From assembly GCF_008041835.1 (NCBI RefSeq), contig NZ_VRYE01000037.1, forward strand, positions 29,488 to 93,487: a stretch of 64,000 nucleotides of DNA, in the 5' to 3' direction. The notes under the pieces are model-generated. The model worked only from the letters and a program-made list of their open reading frames with translations, searched no databases and was not told where the DNA came from. Positions 1 through 8,785 of this stretch are shown here, piece by piece. A program made the position numbers and the translations under genes. Every line of letters begins with the position of its first letter. Position 1 is the stretch's first letter. The DNA is from Ectopseudomonas mendocina (GTDB taxonomy: Bacteria > Pseudomonadota > Gammaproteobacteria > Pseudomonadales > Pseudomonadaceae).

Positions 1-282
1 GCCCAGGGCCTGACGCAGAATGGAAAAGACGATGATGATGCGGGTGAAGCTGGTCATCAGCATGACGAACGCCGGGATGAAACTCAGCGCCGTCATGATC
101 AGCAAAATCTGCAGGCTGACCGAATATTCCTGCTGCCCCTCGGCATCCGTCGACAGGGTAATGGCCGGGATCGACAATGGGTTGCTGCCCTGCTGAATCA
201 GCGAACTGGCACCCGGCGGATCTTCGGCGAACGCCAGTGAAGCAACCAGGCTCAGCAGCACTACCAGCAACAAACGCAACAT
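1..282 (-). CDS. fliP: FliP, flagellar export gate protein (N-terminal part, cut by window edge)
   Basis: FliP is an inner-membrane core subunit of the flagellar type III export gate, together with FliQ and FliR. Only the first 94 residues are in the window. They start with a cleavable signal peptide (hydrophobic stretch ending [12 protein letters not shown]), as is usual for FliP. A transmembrane segment with the family motif [20 protein letters not shown] follows at residues 75-94. The ATG overlaps the fliO stop codon by one base (TGATG), so translation is probably coupled. The gene continues to the left of position 1. Confidence 0.95.
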   Translation of the reverse strand, partial: MLRLLLVVLLSLVASLAFAEDPPGASSLIQQGSNPLSIPAITLSTDAEGQQEYSVSLQILLIMTALSFIPAFVMLMTSFTRIIIVFSILRQALG

Positions 283-713
283 CAGGATTTGTCCTTCTGA
301 TCCTTGCCCAGCAGCTCCATCAGGCGCTGGGCGAACTCCGGCGTAGCGGGCTCGGCATCGGCCAGGTGCACGGGCTCCTTGAGCACATGCAGAGGTGCGA
401 TACGCCCGGCAGACAATCCCAGCAGAATCTGCTCGTTGCCCACCTGCACCAGCACCAGGCGATCACGCGGCCCCAGCGGTTGCGTGGCCAACAGCTTGAT
501 CACCTGCCCGCTGCGTGGCGCCAGTTGCTGCACGCGGCGCAACAGCCAGGCCAGAACGAAGATCAAGCCGATGACCAGCAGCAATCCCAGCAGCAACTGC
601 CCCAACTGGCCGGCCACATCGCTGCCGGCCATGGGCGTGGCGGCCTTGTCCGCAGGCTCTGCTGCCAGCGCAAACCCGGGCAGCGCAAGCAACAATGCTA
701 AGAGTCGGGCCAT
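282..713 (-). CDS. fliO: FliO, flagellar export apparatus assembly protein
   Basis: FliO is a small membrane protein that helps assemble the FliP ring of the export gate. The 143-residue product has an N-terminal hydrophobic leader ([14 protein letters not shown]) and a second transmembrane segment at about residues 34-57 ([19 protein letters not shown]). A cytoplasmic FliO domain follows, with the typical [15 protein letters not shown] segment. The gene starts two bases after the fliN stop and overlaps fliP by one base, inside the fliLMNOP operon. FliO is poorly conserved, so the name rests on both context and topology. Confidence 0.93.
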   Translation of the reverse strand: MARLLALLLALPGFALAAEPADKAATPMAGSDVAGQLGQLLLGLLLVIGLIFVLAWLLRRVQQLAPRSGQVIKLLATQPLGPRDRLVLVQVGNEQILLGLSAGRIAPLHVLKEPVHLADAEPATPEFAQRLMELLGKDQKDKS

Positions 714-715
714 GA

Positions 716-1189
716 TCAGCGCAGCTTCTTGATACGTTCGCTGGGGCTGATCACGTCCGTCAGACGGATGCCGAACTTCTCGTTGACCACCACCACCTCG
801 CCGTGAGCGATCAGGGTGCCGTTGACCAGCACATCGAGCGGTTCACCAGCCAGGCGATCCAACTCGATCACCGAGCCCTGGTTGAGCTGCAGCAGGTTGC
901 GGATGGTGATATCGGTGTTGCCGACCTCCATGGAAATGGACACCGGAATGTCGAGAATCACATCCAGGTTCGGCCCATCGAGATTGGCCGGCAGGTTGCT
1001 TGGCGGCGCACTGCCGAACTCTTCCATCGGCGCACGCGGAGCGGCCGGTGCCGCAGGCGCAGGAGTCTCCTGCGCAGCCAGCATCGCATCGATGTCGTCC
1101 TGCCCGGCATCGCCCGCCTCGGCCAGCGCGGCCGCCCACTCATCGGCCAGGGCCTGTTCTTCTGGGGAGGTATTTTCTTCGTCTGCCAT
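716..1189 (-). CDS. fliN: FliN, flagellar motor switch C-ring protein
   Basis: FliN forms the lower part of the cytoplasmic C-ring with FliM, and it docks FliH during export. The 157-residue protein has an acidic, Ala/Pro-rich N-terminal half that is probably disordered. It is followed by a SpoA/FliN domain at about residues 75-155 (LDIPVSISMEVGNTDITIR, GEVVVVNEKFGIRLTDV). The ATG is preceded by the Shine-Dalgarno sequence GAGGAAA. The gene lies between fliM and fliO in the usual order. Its length suits Pseudomonas FliN, which has a longer N-terminal region than the enterobacterial protein. Confidence 0.96.
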   Translation of the reverse strand: MADEENTSPEEQALADEWAAALAEAGDAGQDDIDAMLAAQETPAPAAPAAPRAPMEEFGSAPPSNLPANLDGPNLDVILDIPVSISMEVGNTDITIRNLLQLNQGSVIELDRLAGEPLDVLVNGTLIAHGEVVVVNEKFGIRLTDVISPSERIKKLR

Positions 1190-1259
1190 CGTTTTTCCTC
1201 GCCTGGCTTCAGCTATTCGCTCACATCGGGCCTAGCGGCCCTGAAGCATGACCAGCACT

Positions 1260-2231
1260 TCAGCGCTGGCGTTCGATTGGTTCCAGCACCTGCAGGGCCA
1301 GATTGCCCTTGTGCGCCCCCAGCTTGACCTTGAAGGTCGGCACACCGTTGGCGCGCATGACCACGTTCTCCGGCAGTTCCACCGGAATCACATCGCCCGG
1401 CTGCATGTGCAGGATGTCGCGCAACTTCAACTGGCGGCGCGCGACCGTGGCCGCGAGCGGCACGCTGACATCGAGGATGTCCTCACGCAGCGCCTTGATC
1501 CAGCGCTCGTCCTGATCGTCGACATCGGACTGAAAGCCGGCATCGAGCATCTCGCGGATCGGTTCGATCATCGAGTACGGCATGGTGATATGCAGGTCGC
1601 CGCCACCGCCGTCCAACTCGATATGGAAGGTGGACACCACCACCACTTCACTGGGGCTGACGATATTGGCCAGCGCCGGGTTGACCTCGGAGTTGACGTA
1701 CTCGAAGTTGATGTCCATCACCGCGTGCCAGGCCTCACGCAGGTCGACGAAGGCCTGATCGAGCACCATGCGCACCACGCGCAGCTCGGTGGGCGTGAAC
1801 TCACGGCCTTCGATCTTGGCATGACGCCCGTCGCCACCGAAGAAGTTGTCCACCAGCTTGAACACCAGCTTGGCGTCGAGGATGAACAGGCCAGTGCCGC
1901 GCAACGGCTTCATCTTCACCAGGTTGAGGCTGGTGGGCACATACAGCGAATGCACGTACTCGCCGAACTTCATCACCTGCACACCACCAACCGCGACATC
2001 GGCCGAGCGGCGCAACAGGTTGAACATGCTGACACGGGTATAACGAGCGAAACGCTCGTTGATCATCTCCAGGGTCGGCATGCGTCCGCGGACGATGCGA
2101 TCCTGACTGGTCAGGTCATACTGCTTGACGCTCCCGGGCTCCTCGGCGTCCTCGGTCTCGACCAGGCCGTCATCGACGCCATGCAACAGCGCATCGATCT
2201 CGTCCTGGGAAAGCAGGTCTTGCACGGCCAT
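1260..2231 (-). CDS. fliM: FliM, flagellar motor switch protein
   Basis: FliM is the C-ring component that binds CheY-P and switches the direction of rotation. The 323-residue protein starts with the CheY-P binding motif LSQDEIDALL at residues 7-16. It continues with the CheC-like middle domain, which includes the FFGGDGRHAKIEGREFTPTE segment that contacts FliG, and ends in a SpoA domain shared with FliN at about residues 245-320. The length is normal and all motifs are present. The gene lies 12 bp downstream of fliL and about 70 bp upstream of fliN. That 70-bp gap holds only the ribosome binding site. Confidence 0.97.
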   Translation of the reverse strand: MAVQDLLSQDEIDALLHGVDDGLVETEDAEEPGSVKQYDLTSQDRIVRGRMPTLEMINERFARYTRVSMFNLLRRSADVAVGGVQVMKFGEYVHSLYVPTSLNLVKMKPLRGTGLFILDAKLVFKLVDNFFGGDGRHAKIEGREFTPTELRVVRMVLDQAFVDLREAWHAVMDINFEYVNSEVNPALANIVSPSEVVVVSTFHIELDGGGGDLHITMPYSMIEPIREMLDAGFQSDVDDQDERWIKALREDILDVSVPLAATVARRQLKLRDILHMQPGDVIPVELPENVVMRANGVPTFKVKLGAHKGNLALQVLEPIERQR

Positions 2232-2243
2232 CTTCGGCTCCCG

Positions 2244-2765
2244 CTACTGCAACACGAAATTGGTGAACAGCACCTGCTCGACCACGGTGCTGCCGGTTTC
2301 CTTCTGCGCCAGCTCCTGCACGCTGGCCAGCGCCTGCTGCAAGAGCATTTCCTTGCCCAGCGGCGTTTGCAGCACGGCGAAGTCCTGCCCTGAGAGCAGC
2401 ATCACCAGGCGATTACGCAGTACCGGCATGTGTACCTTGAGCTTCTCCATCCCTGCGGCATCGCGACTCATCAGGGCCATGCTCACCTGCAGGTAGCGGG
2501 TGCGATTCTGATAATTGAAATTGACCACGAAGGCCGGCATCAAGTCCTGATAAATAGCTGGCTGTCGTACCGAAGCCGCTGGCGCGGCCGCTTCTGCCGG
2601 CTTGGCCTCCTCGCTCTTGTCACCCTTGCTGAGGATGAACCAGGTACCGCCCAAGGAAAGACCGACGGCCAGCAGCAACCCCAACACGATGAGGATGATC
2701 AGTTTGAGCTTGCTCTTGCCGGCGGGTTGCCCATCGCCAGCCGATGCCGCTTCTTTCTTAGCCAT
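2244..2765 (-). CDS. fliL: FliL, flagellar basal-body associated protein
   Basis: FliL is an inner-membrane protein that surrounds the stator units and stabilises them at high load. The 173-residue protein has a short Lys-rich cytoplasmic N-terminus and one transmembrane helix at about residues 21-45. A charged linker and a periplasmic stomatin-like FliL domain ending in VEQVLFTNFVLQ follow. It is the first gene of the fliLMNOP operon. A sigma-54-type promoter lies 50-65 bp upstream of its ATG. Confidence 0.95.
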   Translation of the reverse strand: MAKKEAASAGDGQPAGKSKLKLIILIVLGLLLAVGLSLGGTWFILSKGDKSEEAKPAEAAAPAASVRQPAIYQDLMPAFVVNFNYQNRTRYLQVSMALMSRDAAGMEKLKVHMPVLRNRLVMLLSGQDFAVLQTPLGKEMLLQQALASVQELAQKETGSTVVEQVLFTNFVLQ

Positions 2766-2814
2766 GCCAATAATCCGTCACTATCGGAGTTCATTCCGCA
2801 TTCAAAGGGTTAGG

Positions 2815-2830
2815 AGCAAGTGTTATGCCA
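2815..2830 (-). promoter_or_regulatory. Sigma-54 (RpoN) promoter of the fliL operon
   Basis: On the minus strand the site reads TGGCAT-N5-TTGCT, with correct GG/GC spacing for a -24/-12 element and one departure from TGGCAC. It lies 50 bp upstream of the fliL ATG. In P. aeruginosa this operon depends on RpoN and FleQ, so the position fits. Activity is inferred. Confidence 0.75.
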
Positions 2831-2848
2831 GCAGATGAGCTGACTTGT

Positions 2849-2996
2849 CTAACAGGCTGTTGAAAAACTATCTGCGTTGCCACTGCTGCGTTAAAAACAG
2901 GCTCAAAATGCTCATTTACAGCTCGTAAACTCCGCTTTTTCGCCTATTTTTGCCTTGCATTGGCTGCCTCGCCTACGTTTTTCAACGGCCTGCTAA
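2849..2996. mobile_element. MITE-like element, about 148 bp
   Basis: The element has imperfect terminal inverted repeats of about 18 bp. The left end reads CTAACAGGCTGTTGAAAAA, and the right end, read inward on the other strand, is TTAGCAGGCCGTTGAAAAA. It has no coding capacity. Its left end is only 19 bp upstream of the fliL -24 box. A genome search for the termini would show whether the family is multicopy. Confidence 0.65.
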
Positions 2997-3050
2997 CTCC
3001 GGGCTGCGGATTTAACAGCGCCGCGCCCTTGCTGTCACCCAAAATACATA

Positions 3051-3079
3051 CGCCCGGGCACCTTTCGATGACCCGGGCG
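3051..3079 (-). terminator. Hairpin after fliK
   Basis: A perfect 8-bp stem (CGCCCGGG / CCCGGGCG) with a 13-nt loop lies 70 bp downstream of the fliK stop. The sequence after it is only moderately T-rich (TATGTATTTTG), so it is either a weak intrinsic terminator or an mRNA-stabilising hairpin. Confidence 0.45.
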
Positions 3080-3149
3080 AATGCAAGTCTAGCGGAGCAA
3101 CGCCCATCGTCGGGCCATGCCGTGTAACGCCATCCGGTGCGCGTGCCAC

Positions 3150-4376
3150 TCAGGCGTAATAGTCAACCAGCCCACGACCGGCAACCAGGCGCTCGCCATG
3201 CACCTCCTGCTGAACACCCGTGAGCAATTCCTCACTGCCCAGTCGCTCATCGCGTCCAGCCGCACTGCCACGCCCCCCCTCGCCCTGCCCTTGCCAGCCG
3301 CGATTGAGCGACTGATCGGAAACATTGGCGTCAGCCAGGTTCATACCCTGCTGGGCGAACAGCTCACGCAGGCGATGCATCTGACCTTCCAGCGCATCAC
3401 GCACCCCGGCATTGGGGCTGGCAAACGTCACCTGGGCCTGATCCTGAGACAGATTCACCCGCACCTCAAGACGCCCAAGATCGGCAGGATCCAGCTGGAT
3501 CTCGGCCGACTTGAGGTTCTGACTGGACAGCCACATGACCCGATCCACCATCGCCTCGCCCCAGCCTGCCTGGTGCATGGCCACTGGCTGCCCCGGCACC
3601 AGCGGCATGCGCTGAGCTGCGCCGACCTGATGATTGAGCGCCTGAGTCAGGGCATTGAGCTTGCTGACGAACTGATCCGGGCGATTGGGCTGCACGCTGT
3701 CCTTGAGGCTTTCCAATGCTTCCTTGGTCAGGCTTTCCAGCGGCAGCTCAAGCATCGACTCCTCGCTGCTCTCAGCAAGCGGCTCGCCCTTGCCCATGGC
3801 TGCCATGGCGGCGGCGAAATCCGTACTGGTCGCCACTCGGGTACTTTTGACCGCAGCATCCTGTGGCGCCTGGGCCTTGCCTGCCTCCTCCATCGACTGC
3901 TTGAGCAGCGCCAGTGGGTCGAGCGCATCATTTTCCAGCACAGGCTCACCCTGTTCGGCGGCAGCCGGGGCGGCGCCGCTAATGATCAACGCCGGCACAT
4001 CCGGCGCCACTTCGGCTAACGGAGCCTCCTCCAGCGGAGCCTGAATACCCCCCAGCGCCATCGCCAGAAGTGGATCGAGCTCTTCTCCCCCCCCTTCCTG
4101 GGCCGGCAAGGAGTTGCCGGGCGCGGCAACCACAGGCTGCTCGGCGGCAGCCGGGGCAGCCTCGGTTTCTTCCCTGGCGGTATCAGCGCTCTGCTCCGGG
4201 CTGGTTTTATCAGTGCTGCCAGCACCCTCGCCAGGCTTGGCCTGACGCTCCCTTGCATAGACTTCGGCAAAGCTGGAAGCACCGTTATTGCTGGGTTCCG
4301 GCGCTTTGGCCGGCTGCTTCGCTTTACTCTTCACCTCAGGCGTGGCCTGCAGGCGTAAATCGGGCAACGCGGACAT
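3150..4376 (-). CDS. fliK: FliK, flagellar hook-length control protein
   Basis: FliK is the secreted ruler that sets hook length and triggers the FlhB specificity switch. The 408-residue protein has a long low-complexity N-terminal region rich in Pro, Ala and Glu. The conserved Flg_hook C-terminal domain is at about residues 285-365 (IQLDPADLGRLEVRVNLSQ, MHRLRELFAQQGMNLADANV). The ATG has a GGAGAG ribosome binding site, and a sigma-54-like element lies 38-53 bp upstream. FliK is normally very variable outside the C-terminal domain, so the name rests on that domain and on the location. Confidence 0.93.
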   Translation of the reverse strand: MSALPDLRLQATPEVKSKAKQPAKAPEPSNNGASSFAEVYARERQAKPGEGAGSTDKTSPEQSADTAREETEAAPAAAEQPVVAAPGNSLPAQEGGGEELDPLLAMALGGIQAPLEEAPLAEVAPDVPALIISGAAPAAAEQGEPVLENDALDPLALLKQSMEEAGKAQAPQDAAVKSTRVATSTDFAAAMAAMGKGEPLAESSEESMLELPLESLTKEALESLKDSVQPNRPDQFVSKLNALTQALNHQVGAAQRMPLVPGQPVAMHQAGWGEAMVDRVMWLSSQNLKSAEIQLDPADLGRLEVRVNLSQDQAQVTFASPNAGVRDALEGQMHRLRELFAQQGMNLADANVSDQSLNRGWQGQGEGGRGSAAGRDERLGSEELLTGVQQEVHGERLVAGRGLVDYYA

Positions 4377-4413
4377 GGACGCTCTCCGTCTGATTGAATC
4401 GTGACGGGATCAG

Positions 4414-4429
4414 AGCAAGGGACGGGCCA
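4414..4429 (-). promoter_or_regulatory. Sigma-54 promoter candidate of fliK
   Basis: The minus strand reads TGGCCC-N5-TTGCT, with one mismatch in the -24 box and a perfect -12 box. It lies between the stop of hptB and the start of fliK, so fliK can be transcribed independently of the hsb genes. Function is inferred from sequence and position. Confidence 0.65.
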
Positions 4430-4444
4430 ACTTCGGCAAAGGCC

Positions 4445-4798
4445 TCAGACGCGATAGCGCTGACGCTCGGATTTGAACAGGATGCGGACGATGGCGAACT
4501 CACGTTCGATCTGCTCGATCAGGGCCGGAGCCAGTTCCAGCGCCTCGCGCCGACCTGCATCCTCCAGCTCCTTGCACAGGCCGGCCAACAATACCGCACC
4601 CATGTTGCTGCAACTGCCCTTGAAGCTGTGCGCAGCCAGGCGCAGCTCCTGTGCGTTACCCTCGTCCAGCGCCTGATGCAGCAGGCGCAAACGCTCTTCG
4701 GAATCGGCAACGAAGGTATCGAGCAGAATCGGATATTCGTCTTCCATGACATCCTGCAGGGATGCCAGGACAGCATCGTCGAGATGGATATCGGACAC
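4445..4798 (-). CDS. hptB: HptB-like histidine phosphotransfer protein
   Basis: This is a single Hpt domain of 117 residues. The phosphorylatable His57 lies in AAHSFKGSCSNMG. In P. aeruginosa, HptB relays phosphate from several hybrid sensor kinases (such as PA1611, RetS-linked) to the response regulator HsbR, linking motility, c-di-GMP and biofilm formation. The gene follows hsbR here, as in P. aeruginosa. The start is a GTG preceded by GGGAG at 7-nt spacing. Function is transferred from the P. aeruginosa orthologue on domain and synteny grounds. Confidence 0.88.
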   Translation of the reverse strand: MSDIHLDDAVLASLQDVMEDEYPILLDTFVADSEERLRLLHQALDEGNAQELRLAAHSFKGSCSNMGAVLLAGLCKELEDAGRREALELAPALIEQIEREFAIVRILFKSERQRYRV

Positions 4799-4828
4799 CG
4801 GGTCACTCCCTGAACATCAAGAGGCCGA

Positions 4829-6517
4829 TTATGCCTCAGTGAGCCAGCAAAACTCCACGCGAACGCCACGGCCGTCGGGGTAAAGCTCGAGGCCATCGCT
4901 GAGCTCACGCACCAGTGCCAGCCCTCGCCCACACAGAGCATCGTCGGCCGCACTGGGGAGGCCTGCCGGGTCGAAACCTGGCCCGCTATCCTCCACCTGT
5001 ACGATCAGGCGGCCGCCCTGCTTCTGCGGCAGCATCTGCAGGTGAAAGCGCACATAACCCTCATCCAGTGAGGCCAGGCGCAGACGCCGCTCCCGGTAGT
5101 ACTCGGCAAAGCCCCTGGCATCGCGCTTGAGCGAGGAATCCAGGTTCATCACCCCATGCTCCAGGGCATTGGAATAGAGCTCGGCCAGCACGGTATACAG
5201 CTCGCCGCCACGCGGGCGCAGCGCCCTGACATCGAGCAGCAGCTGCAACAGAAACGGCAGCGGATTGAAGTGACGCAGACTCAGCGCACGAAACTCAAAG
5301 CTGGCTGACCAGTCCATCACACTGACCTGCCCACTGTCGGCAAAGGCCAGCGGGCGGGGACGTTCCTCATCGTCGGCAAGCCCGACCTGAACCATGGTGA
5401 CGTCGTCTTGCTGCTCGCCTCGAAAGGCCAGTAGTGCCTGCTGGATCTCATCGAACAGTACCTGCGGCTGCCGATTGGCTTGCAGCAACTCGAGCAGGCG
5501 CGCCTCACCGAACAACTGACCATGCCGGTCGCTGGCCTCGAGTACGCCGTCGCTGAGCAGAAAGATGCGATCCCCCGGCGCCAGTGGATAGACCTCGCAA
5601 CGATCACTGAAGGCTGCCTGCTCGAGAATCCCCAATGGCAGATGACGGGACACCAGCGGCTGCTGTGGGCGGCCATCGGCATGCAGCAGGTAGCCATCGG
5701 GCAGCCCGCCGTTCCACACCTCGAGCAAACCGCGCTTGCTGCTGATATTGAGCAAGGTGGCGCAGCAGAAAACCCCCACCGGCAGGATACGCTTGAGCTT
5801 GGCATTGATCTCGCGGAGGATCTCAGCCAGCGCATGCCCCTTGGCGGTCATGCCATAAAACACCTCGGCCAGCGGCATCGCGCCAATAGCCGCCGGCAAA
5901 CCATGACCGGTGAAGTCCCCCAGCATCACATGCATACCACCGGACGGCTTGTAGGCCGCCAGTAGCAGGTCGCCATTGAACAGGGCGTAGGGCGACTGCA
6001 TGTAACTGATGTTCGGTGCATCCAGGCAGCCGGAATGCGCCACCTTGTCGAATACGGCCTTGGCAACGCGCTGCTCACGCAGCAGATGCTCGTTGTGCCG
6101 GGCGATCAGGTCGCGCTGTTGCAGTACGGTGTCATGCAGGCGGCGCAAACGATCCATTGCACCGATCTTCGCCTCGAGTATCACCCGGTTGTAGGGCTTG
6201 GCGAGAAAGTCGTCGCCACCGGCCTCAAGACAACGCACCAGCGCCTCGCCCTCGGTCAACGACGTGAGGAAGATGATCGGCACCAGCGCTTCACCAGCCT
6301 TCTGCTTGATGCGCCGGGCGGCCTCGAAACCATCCATCACCGGCATCAACGCATCCATCAACACCAGTTGTGGACGCGCCTGCTCGAACAGCGCGACGGC
6401 TTCCAGGCCATTGCTGGCGGTGAGCACACGATGCCCCTGGCGACTGACGATGGTCGACAGCAGCATGCGATCGGCCGCATTGTCCTCGGCGATCAGCACC
6501 GCAAGACGGTCAGCCAT
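4829..6517 (-). CDS. hsbR: HsbR, response regulator with PP2C phosphatase and anti-sigma kinase domains
   Basis: The 562-residue protein has three parts. The receiver domain (residues 1-120) has phospho-acceptor Asp55 in LVLMDALMP. A SpoIIE/PP2C-type phosphatase domain follows at about residues 190-385. The third part is a C-terminal HATPase_c domain of RsbW type, with an ELYSNALEHG N-box, a VEDSGPGFDPAG G1 box and a GRGLALVREL G2 box. In P. aeruginosa, HsbR both phosphorylates and dephosphorylates HsbA, and so controls whether HsbA binds the anti-sigma factor FlgM or the diguanylate cyclase HsbD. The gene is two bases downstream of hsbA. Confidence 0.92.
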   Translation of the reverse strand: MADRLAVLIAEDNAADRMLLSTIVSRQGHRVLTASNGLEAVALFEQARPQLVLMDALMPVMDGFEAARRIKQKAGEALVPIIFLTSLTEGEALVRCLEAGGDDFLAKPYNRVILEAKIGAMDRLRRLHDTVLQQRDLIARHNEHLLREQRVAKAVFDKVAHSGCLDAPNISYMQSPYALFNGDLLLAAYKPSGGMHVMLGDFTGHGLPAAIGAMPLAEVFYGMTAKGHALAEILREINAKLKRILPVGVFCCATLLNISSKRGLLEVWNGGLPDGYLLHADGRPQQPLVSRHLPLGILEQAAFSDRCEVYPLAPGDRIFLLSDGVLEASDRHGQLFGEARLLELLQANRQPQVLFDEIQQALLAFRGEQQDDVTMVQVGLADDEERPRPLAFADSGQVSVMDWSASFEFRALSLRHFNPLPFLLQLLLDVRALRPRGGELYTVLAELYSNALEHGVMNLDSSLKRDARGFAEYYRERRLRLASLDEGYVRFHLQMLPQKQGGRLIVQVEDSGPGFDPAGLPSAADDALCGRGLALVRELSDGLELYPDGRGVRVEFCWLTEA

Positions 6518-6519
6518 CC

Positions 6520-6825
6520 TCAGCTGATCTGGAACAGCTGCTCGAAGTTGGAGATCGCCAGGATCTTGCGCACGTCACTGCTGCAGTTGAGCAGGCTGAT
6601 CTGCGCCGAGTCGCCGCCGGCGTGGTCACGCAGCAAGAGCAACATGCCCAACGCCGAACTGTCGAGGTAACTGGTCTCGCTCAAGTCGACCTGATAACGC
6701 CTGGGCGTCACGCTGACGCGCTCGTAGGCGTCACGAAAGGCCTGATGCGAGGCGAAGTCGAAGCGCCCGCGAATCACGATGGTCAGCTCTTGTCCGTCCG
6801 CCGACGGCTGCGAAGTGATGGCCAT
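6520..6825 (-). CDS. hsbA: HsbA, STAS-domain anti-anti-sigma factor
   Basis: The 101-residue protein is a single STAS domain. The conserved phospho-site is in YLDSSALGMLLLL, where Ser56 corresponds to the regulatory serine of the family. Unphosphorylated HsbA binds FlgM and frees FliA in P. aeruginosa, which promotes late flagellar gene expression. The ATG has a strong ribosome binding site (AAAGGAGT). In P. aeruginosa the hsb genes sit beside flgM/cheR, but here they are placed between fliJ and fliK, an arrangement I associate with other pseudomonads. Confidence 0.92.
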   Translation of the reverse strand: MAITSQPSADGQELTIVIRGRFDFASHQAFRDAYERVSVTPRRYQVDLSETSYLDSSALGMLLLLRDHAGGDSAQISLLNCSSDVRKILAISNFEQLFQIS

Positions 6826-6847
6826 GTCTACTCCTTTGTCGAGACGT

Positions 6848-6892
6848 TGCCAGATGGGCGGCGATTCACATCTGAAGGTGTAGCATCTGGCA
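6848..6892. repeat. Inverted repeat between fliJ and hsbA
   Basis: Perfect 9-bp arms, TGCCAGATG and CATCTGGCA, are separated by 27 bp within the fliJ-hsbA gap. It could be an operator or an RNA hairpin ahead of hsbA. It has no T-tract, so I do not call it a terminator. Confidence 0.4.
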
Positions 6893-6918
6893 GACGGCGA
6901 AACAACTGCTATTGCCGC

Positions 6919-7368
6919 TCAGTTGCGTTCGCTCAGGCGTTGCGCCAGTTCGTCGAGCAGTTTTTGCTCGCGCTTGTCCTCGGCCATACGGGCTTCATCC
7001 AGGTAACGCTGCACCAGCTTGCGCAGCCCTTCGAGACGCGCATAACGCTGCTGCCACAGCGCCCGTACCTTCTCCAGGTTGGCGCGGTGCCATTCCAGGC
7101 TCTGCTGCTGCTGACCGACCGCCGTTTCCAGTTGCGACAGAAAGCGCTGGTAGTTCATCAACCACTGGCCGGAGACCCCCTTGCTGCCTTCAGTGATCCA
7201 CTGCTGCTGGTAGTCGCCGCGAAAGCGCTCCAGCTCACCCAGCTTGGCCTCGGCCTGCCCCACCAGCCCCTGGCAATGGCCAAGCTGCCGCGCAGCCTCA
7301 CGCTCGGCCTTTTCCGCCATGTCGATGACAGGCTGCAGGCGCTTGGCGCGACTCAGGCTCAGGCTCAT
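6919..7368 (-). CDS. fliJ: FliJ, flagellar export chaperone-escort protein
   Basis: FliJ is a soluble coiled-coil stalk that sits in the centre of the FliI hexamer and contacts FlhA, coupling ATP hydrolysis and proton motive force to export. The 149-residue product is almost entirely helical, with Gln/Glu/Leu heptads (LGELERFRGDYQQQW, LEGLRKLVQRYLDEARMAED). The ATG has a GGAGAGG ribosome binding site. The gene follows fliI after a 70-bp gap that contains a small GGCAGGT/ACCTGCC hairpin. Length and location fit FliJ. Confidence 0.93.
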   Translation of the reverse strand: MSLSLSRAKRLQPVIDMAEKAEREAARQLGHCQGLVGQAEAKLGELERFRGDYQQQWITEGSKGVSGQWLMNYQRFLSQLETAVGQQQQSLEWHRANLEKVRALWQQRYARLEGLRKLVQRYLDEARMAEDKREQKLLDELAQRLSERN

Positions 7369-7438
7369 ATGCCTCTCCTAGACCGGGGGCCGCCCGAGCC
7401 GTCACCCTGGCAGGTAGAACCTGCCACACGACCTGCAC

Positions 7439-8785
7439 TCACTGCCCCAGCACCCCAGCCAGTTGATCACGGCTTTGCGTCATACCCACGCTTTCGTCCA
7501 GCCCCTGGCGCAGATATTGAGCCATGACCGGCTGACGGGCGATGGCCTGATCGGTATCCGCATCACCGCCCGGCACGTAGGCACCCACGCTGATCAGATC
7601 GCGGCTCTGCTGATAGCGTGACCACAGCTGCTTGAAGCGCTGTGCCTGCTTGAGCTGCTCCGGCGGCACGACCTGCGGCATGACCCGGCTGATCGAGGCC
7701 TCGATGTCGATCGCCGGATAGTGCCCCTCTTCCGCCAAACGGCGGGACAGGACGAAGTGTCCGTCGAGCACACCACGGGCAGCATCGGCGACGGGGTCCT
7801 GCTGATCATCACCCTCACTCAGCACCGTGTAGAACGCGGTGATCGAACCACCGCCGGCTTCGGCATTGCCGGCACGCTCGACCAGCTTGGGCAGCTTGGC
7901 AAAGACCGAAGGCGGATACCCCTTGGTTGCAGGCGGCTCACCAATGGCCAGGGCGATTTCGCGCTGGGCCTGGGCGTAACGGGTCAGCGAATCCATCAGC
8001 AGCAGGACGTTCTTGCCCTTGTCGCGGAAATACTCGGCGATGCGCGTGCAGTACTGCGCCGCGCGCAGGCGCATCAGCGGCGCATCGTCGGCCGGTGATG
8101 CCACCACCACCGAACGCTTGATGCCCTCCTCGCCGAGAATCTCGTCGATGAACTCCTTGACCTCGCGACCCCGTTCACCGATCAGGCCGACGACGATGAT
8201 CTCGGCCTCGGTGAAGCGCGTCATCATGCCCAACAGCACCGATTTGCCCACACCGGTACCGGCGAACAGACCCAGTCGCTGGCCACGCCCGACGGTCAGC
8301 AGTCCATTGATGCAGCGGATGCCGACATCCAGCGGCTCACTGATGGGATGGCGCTTGAGCGGATTGATGGTCGGGCCATCCAGCGGCACCCAGTCCTCGG
8401 CCTTCATTCCGCCCTTGCCATCCAGCGCCCGCCCGGCGCCATCGAGCACCCGGCCAAGCATGGACATGCCCATCGGCAGACGCCCAGTATCCGGCAGCGG
8501 CACCACGCGCGCCCCCGGTGCGATACCGGCGAGACTGCCTACCGGCATCAGGTAGATCTTGCCACCGGAGAAGCCCATTACTTCGGCCTCGACCTGAACC
8601 GGGTGGTAACTGTCGTCGTTGATCACCAGGCAACGGCTGCCAACGGCCGCACGCAGGCCTTCGGCCTCCAGGGTGAGGCCAACCATGCGTAACAGACGGC
8701 CTTCGAGTATCGGTTGGCCGGGCAGGCTGATTGCGTCGCAGTAGCCCTCCAGACGCCGGGCGAAGCTCACCCGCTCAAGGCGCAT
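7439..8785 (-). CDS. fliI: FliI, flagellum-specific export ATPase
   Basis: FliI is the hexameric F1-like ATPase that energises and unfolds flagellar export substrates. The start chosen is the ATG at 8785 ([15 protein letters not shown]), which gives 448 residues, the usual length. A longer reading frame upstream lies inside fliH and has no ATPase character. The Walker A motif GTGVGKS is at about residues 176-182, and Walker B is in [19 protein letters not shown]. The ATP-synthase-type segment [19 protein letters not shown] is present. The gene overlaps the 3' end of fliH by 11 bp. Confidence 0.97.
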   Translation of the reverse strand: MRLERVSFARRLEGYCDAISLPGQPILEGRLLRMVGLTLEAEGLRAAVGSRCLVINDDSYHPVQVEAEVMGFSGGKIYLMPVGSLAGIAPGARVVPLPDTGRLPMGMSMLGRVLDGAGRALDGKGGMKAEDWVPLDGPTINPLKRHPISEPLDVGIRCINGLLTVGRGQRLGLFAGTGVGKSVLLGMMTRFTEAEIIVVGLIGERGREVKEFIDEILGEEGIKRSVVVASPADDAPLMRLRAAQYCTRIAEYFRDKGKNVLLLMDSLTRYAQAQREIALAIGEPPATKGYPPSVFAKLPKLVERAGNAEAGGGSITAFYTVLSEGDDQQDPVADAARGVLDGHFVLSRRLAEEGHYPAIDIEASISRVMPQVVPPEQLKQAQRFKQLWSRYQQSRDLISVGAYVPGGDADTDQAIARQPVMAQYLRQGLDESVGMTQSRDQLAGVLGQ

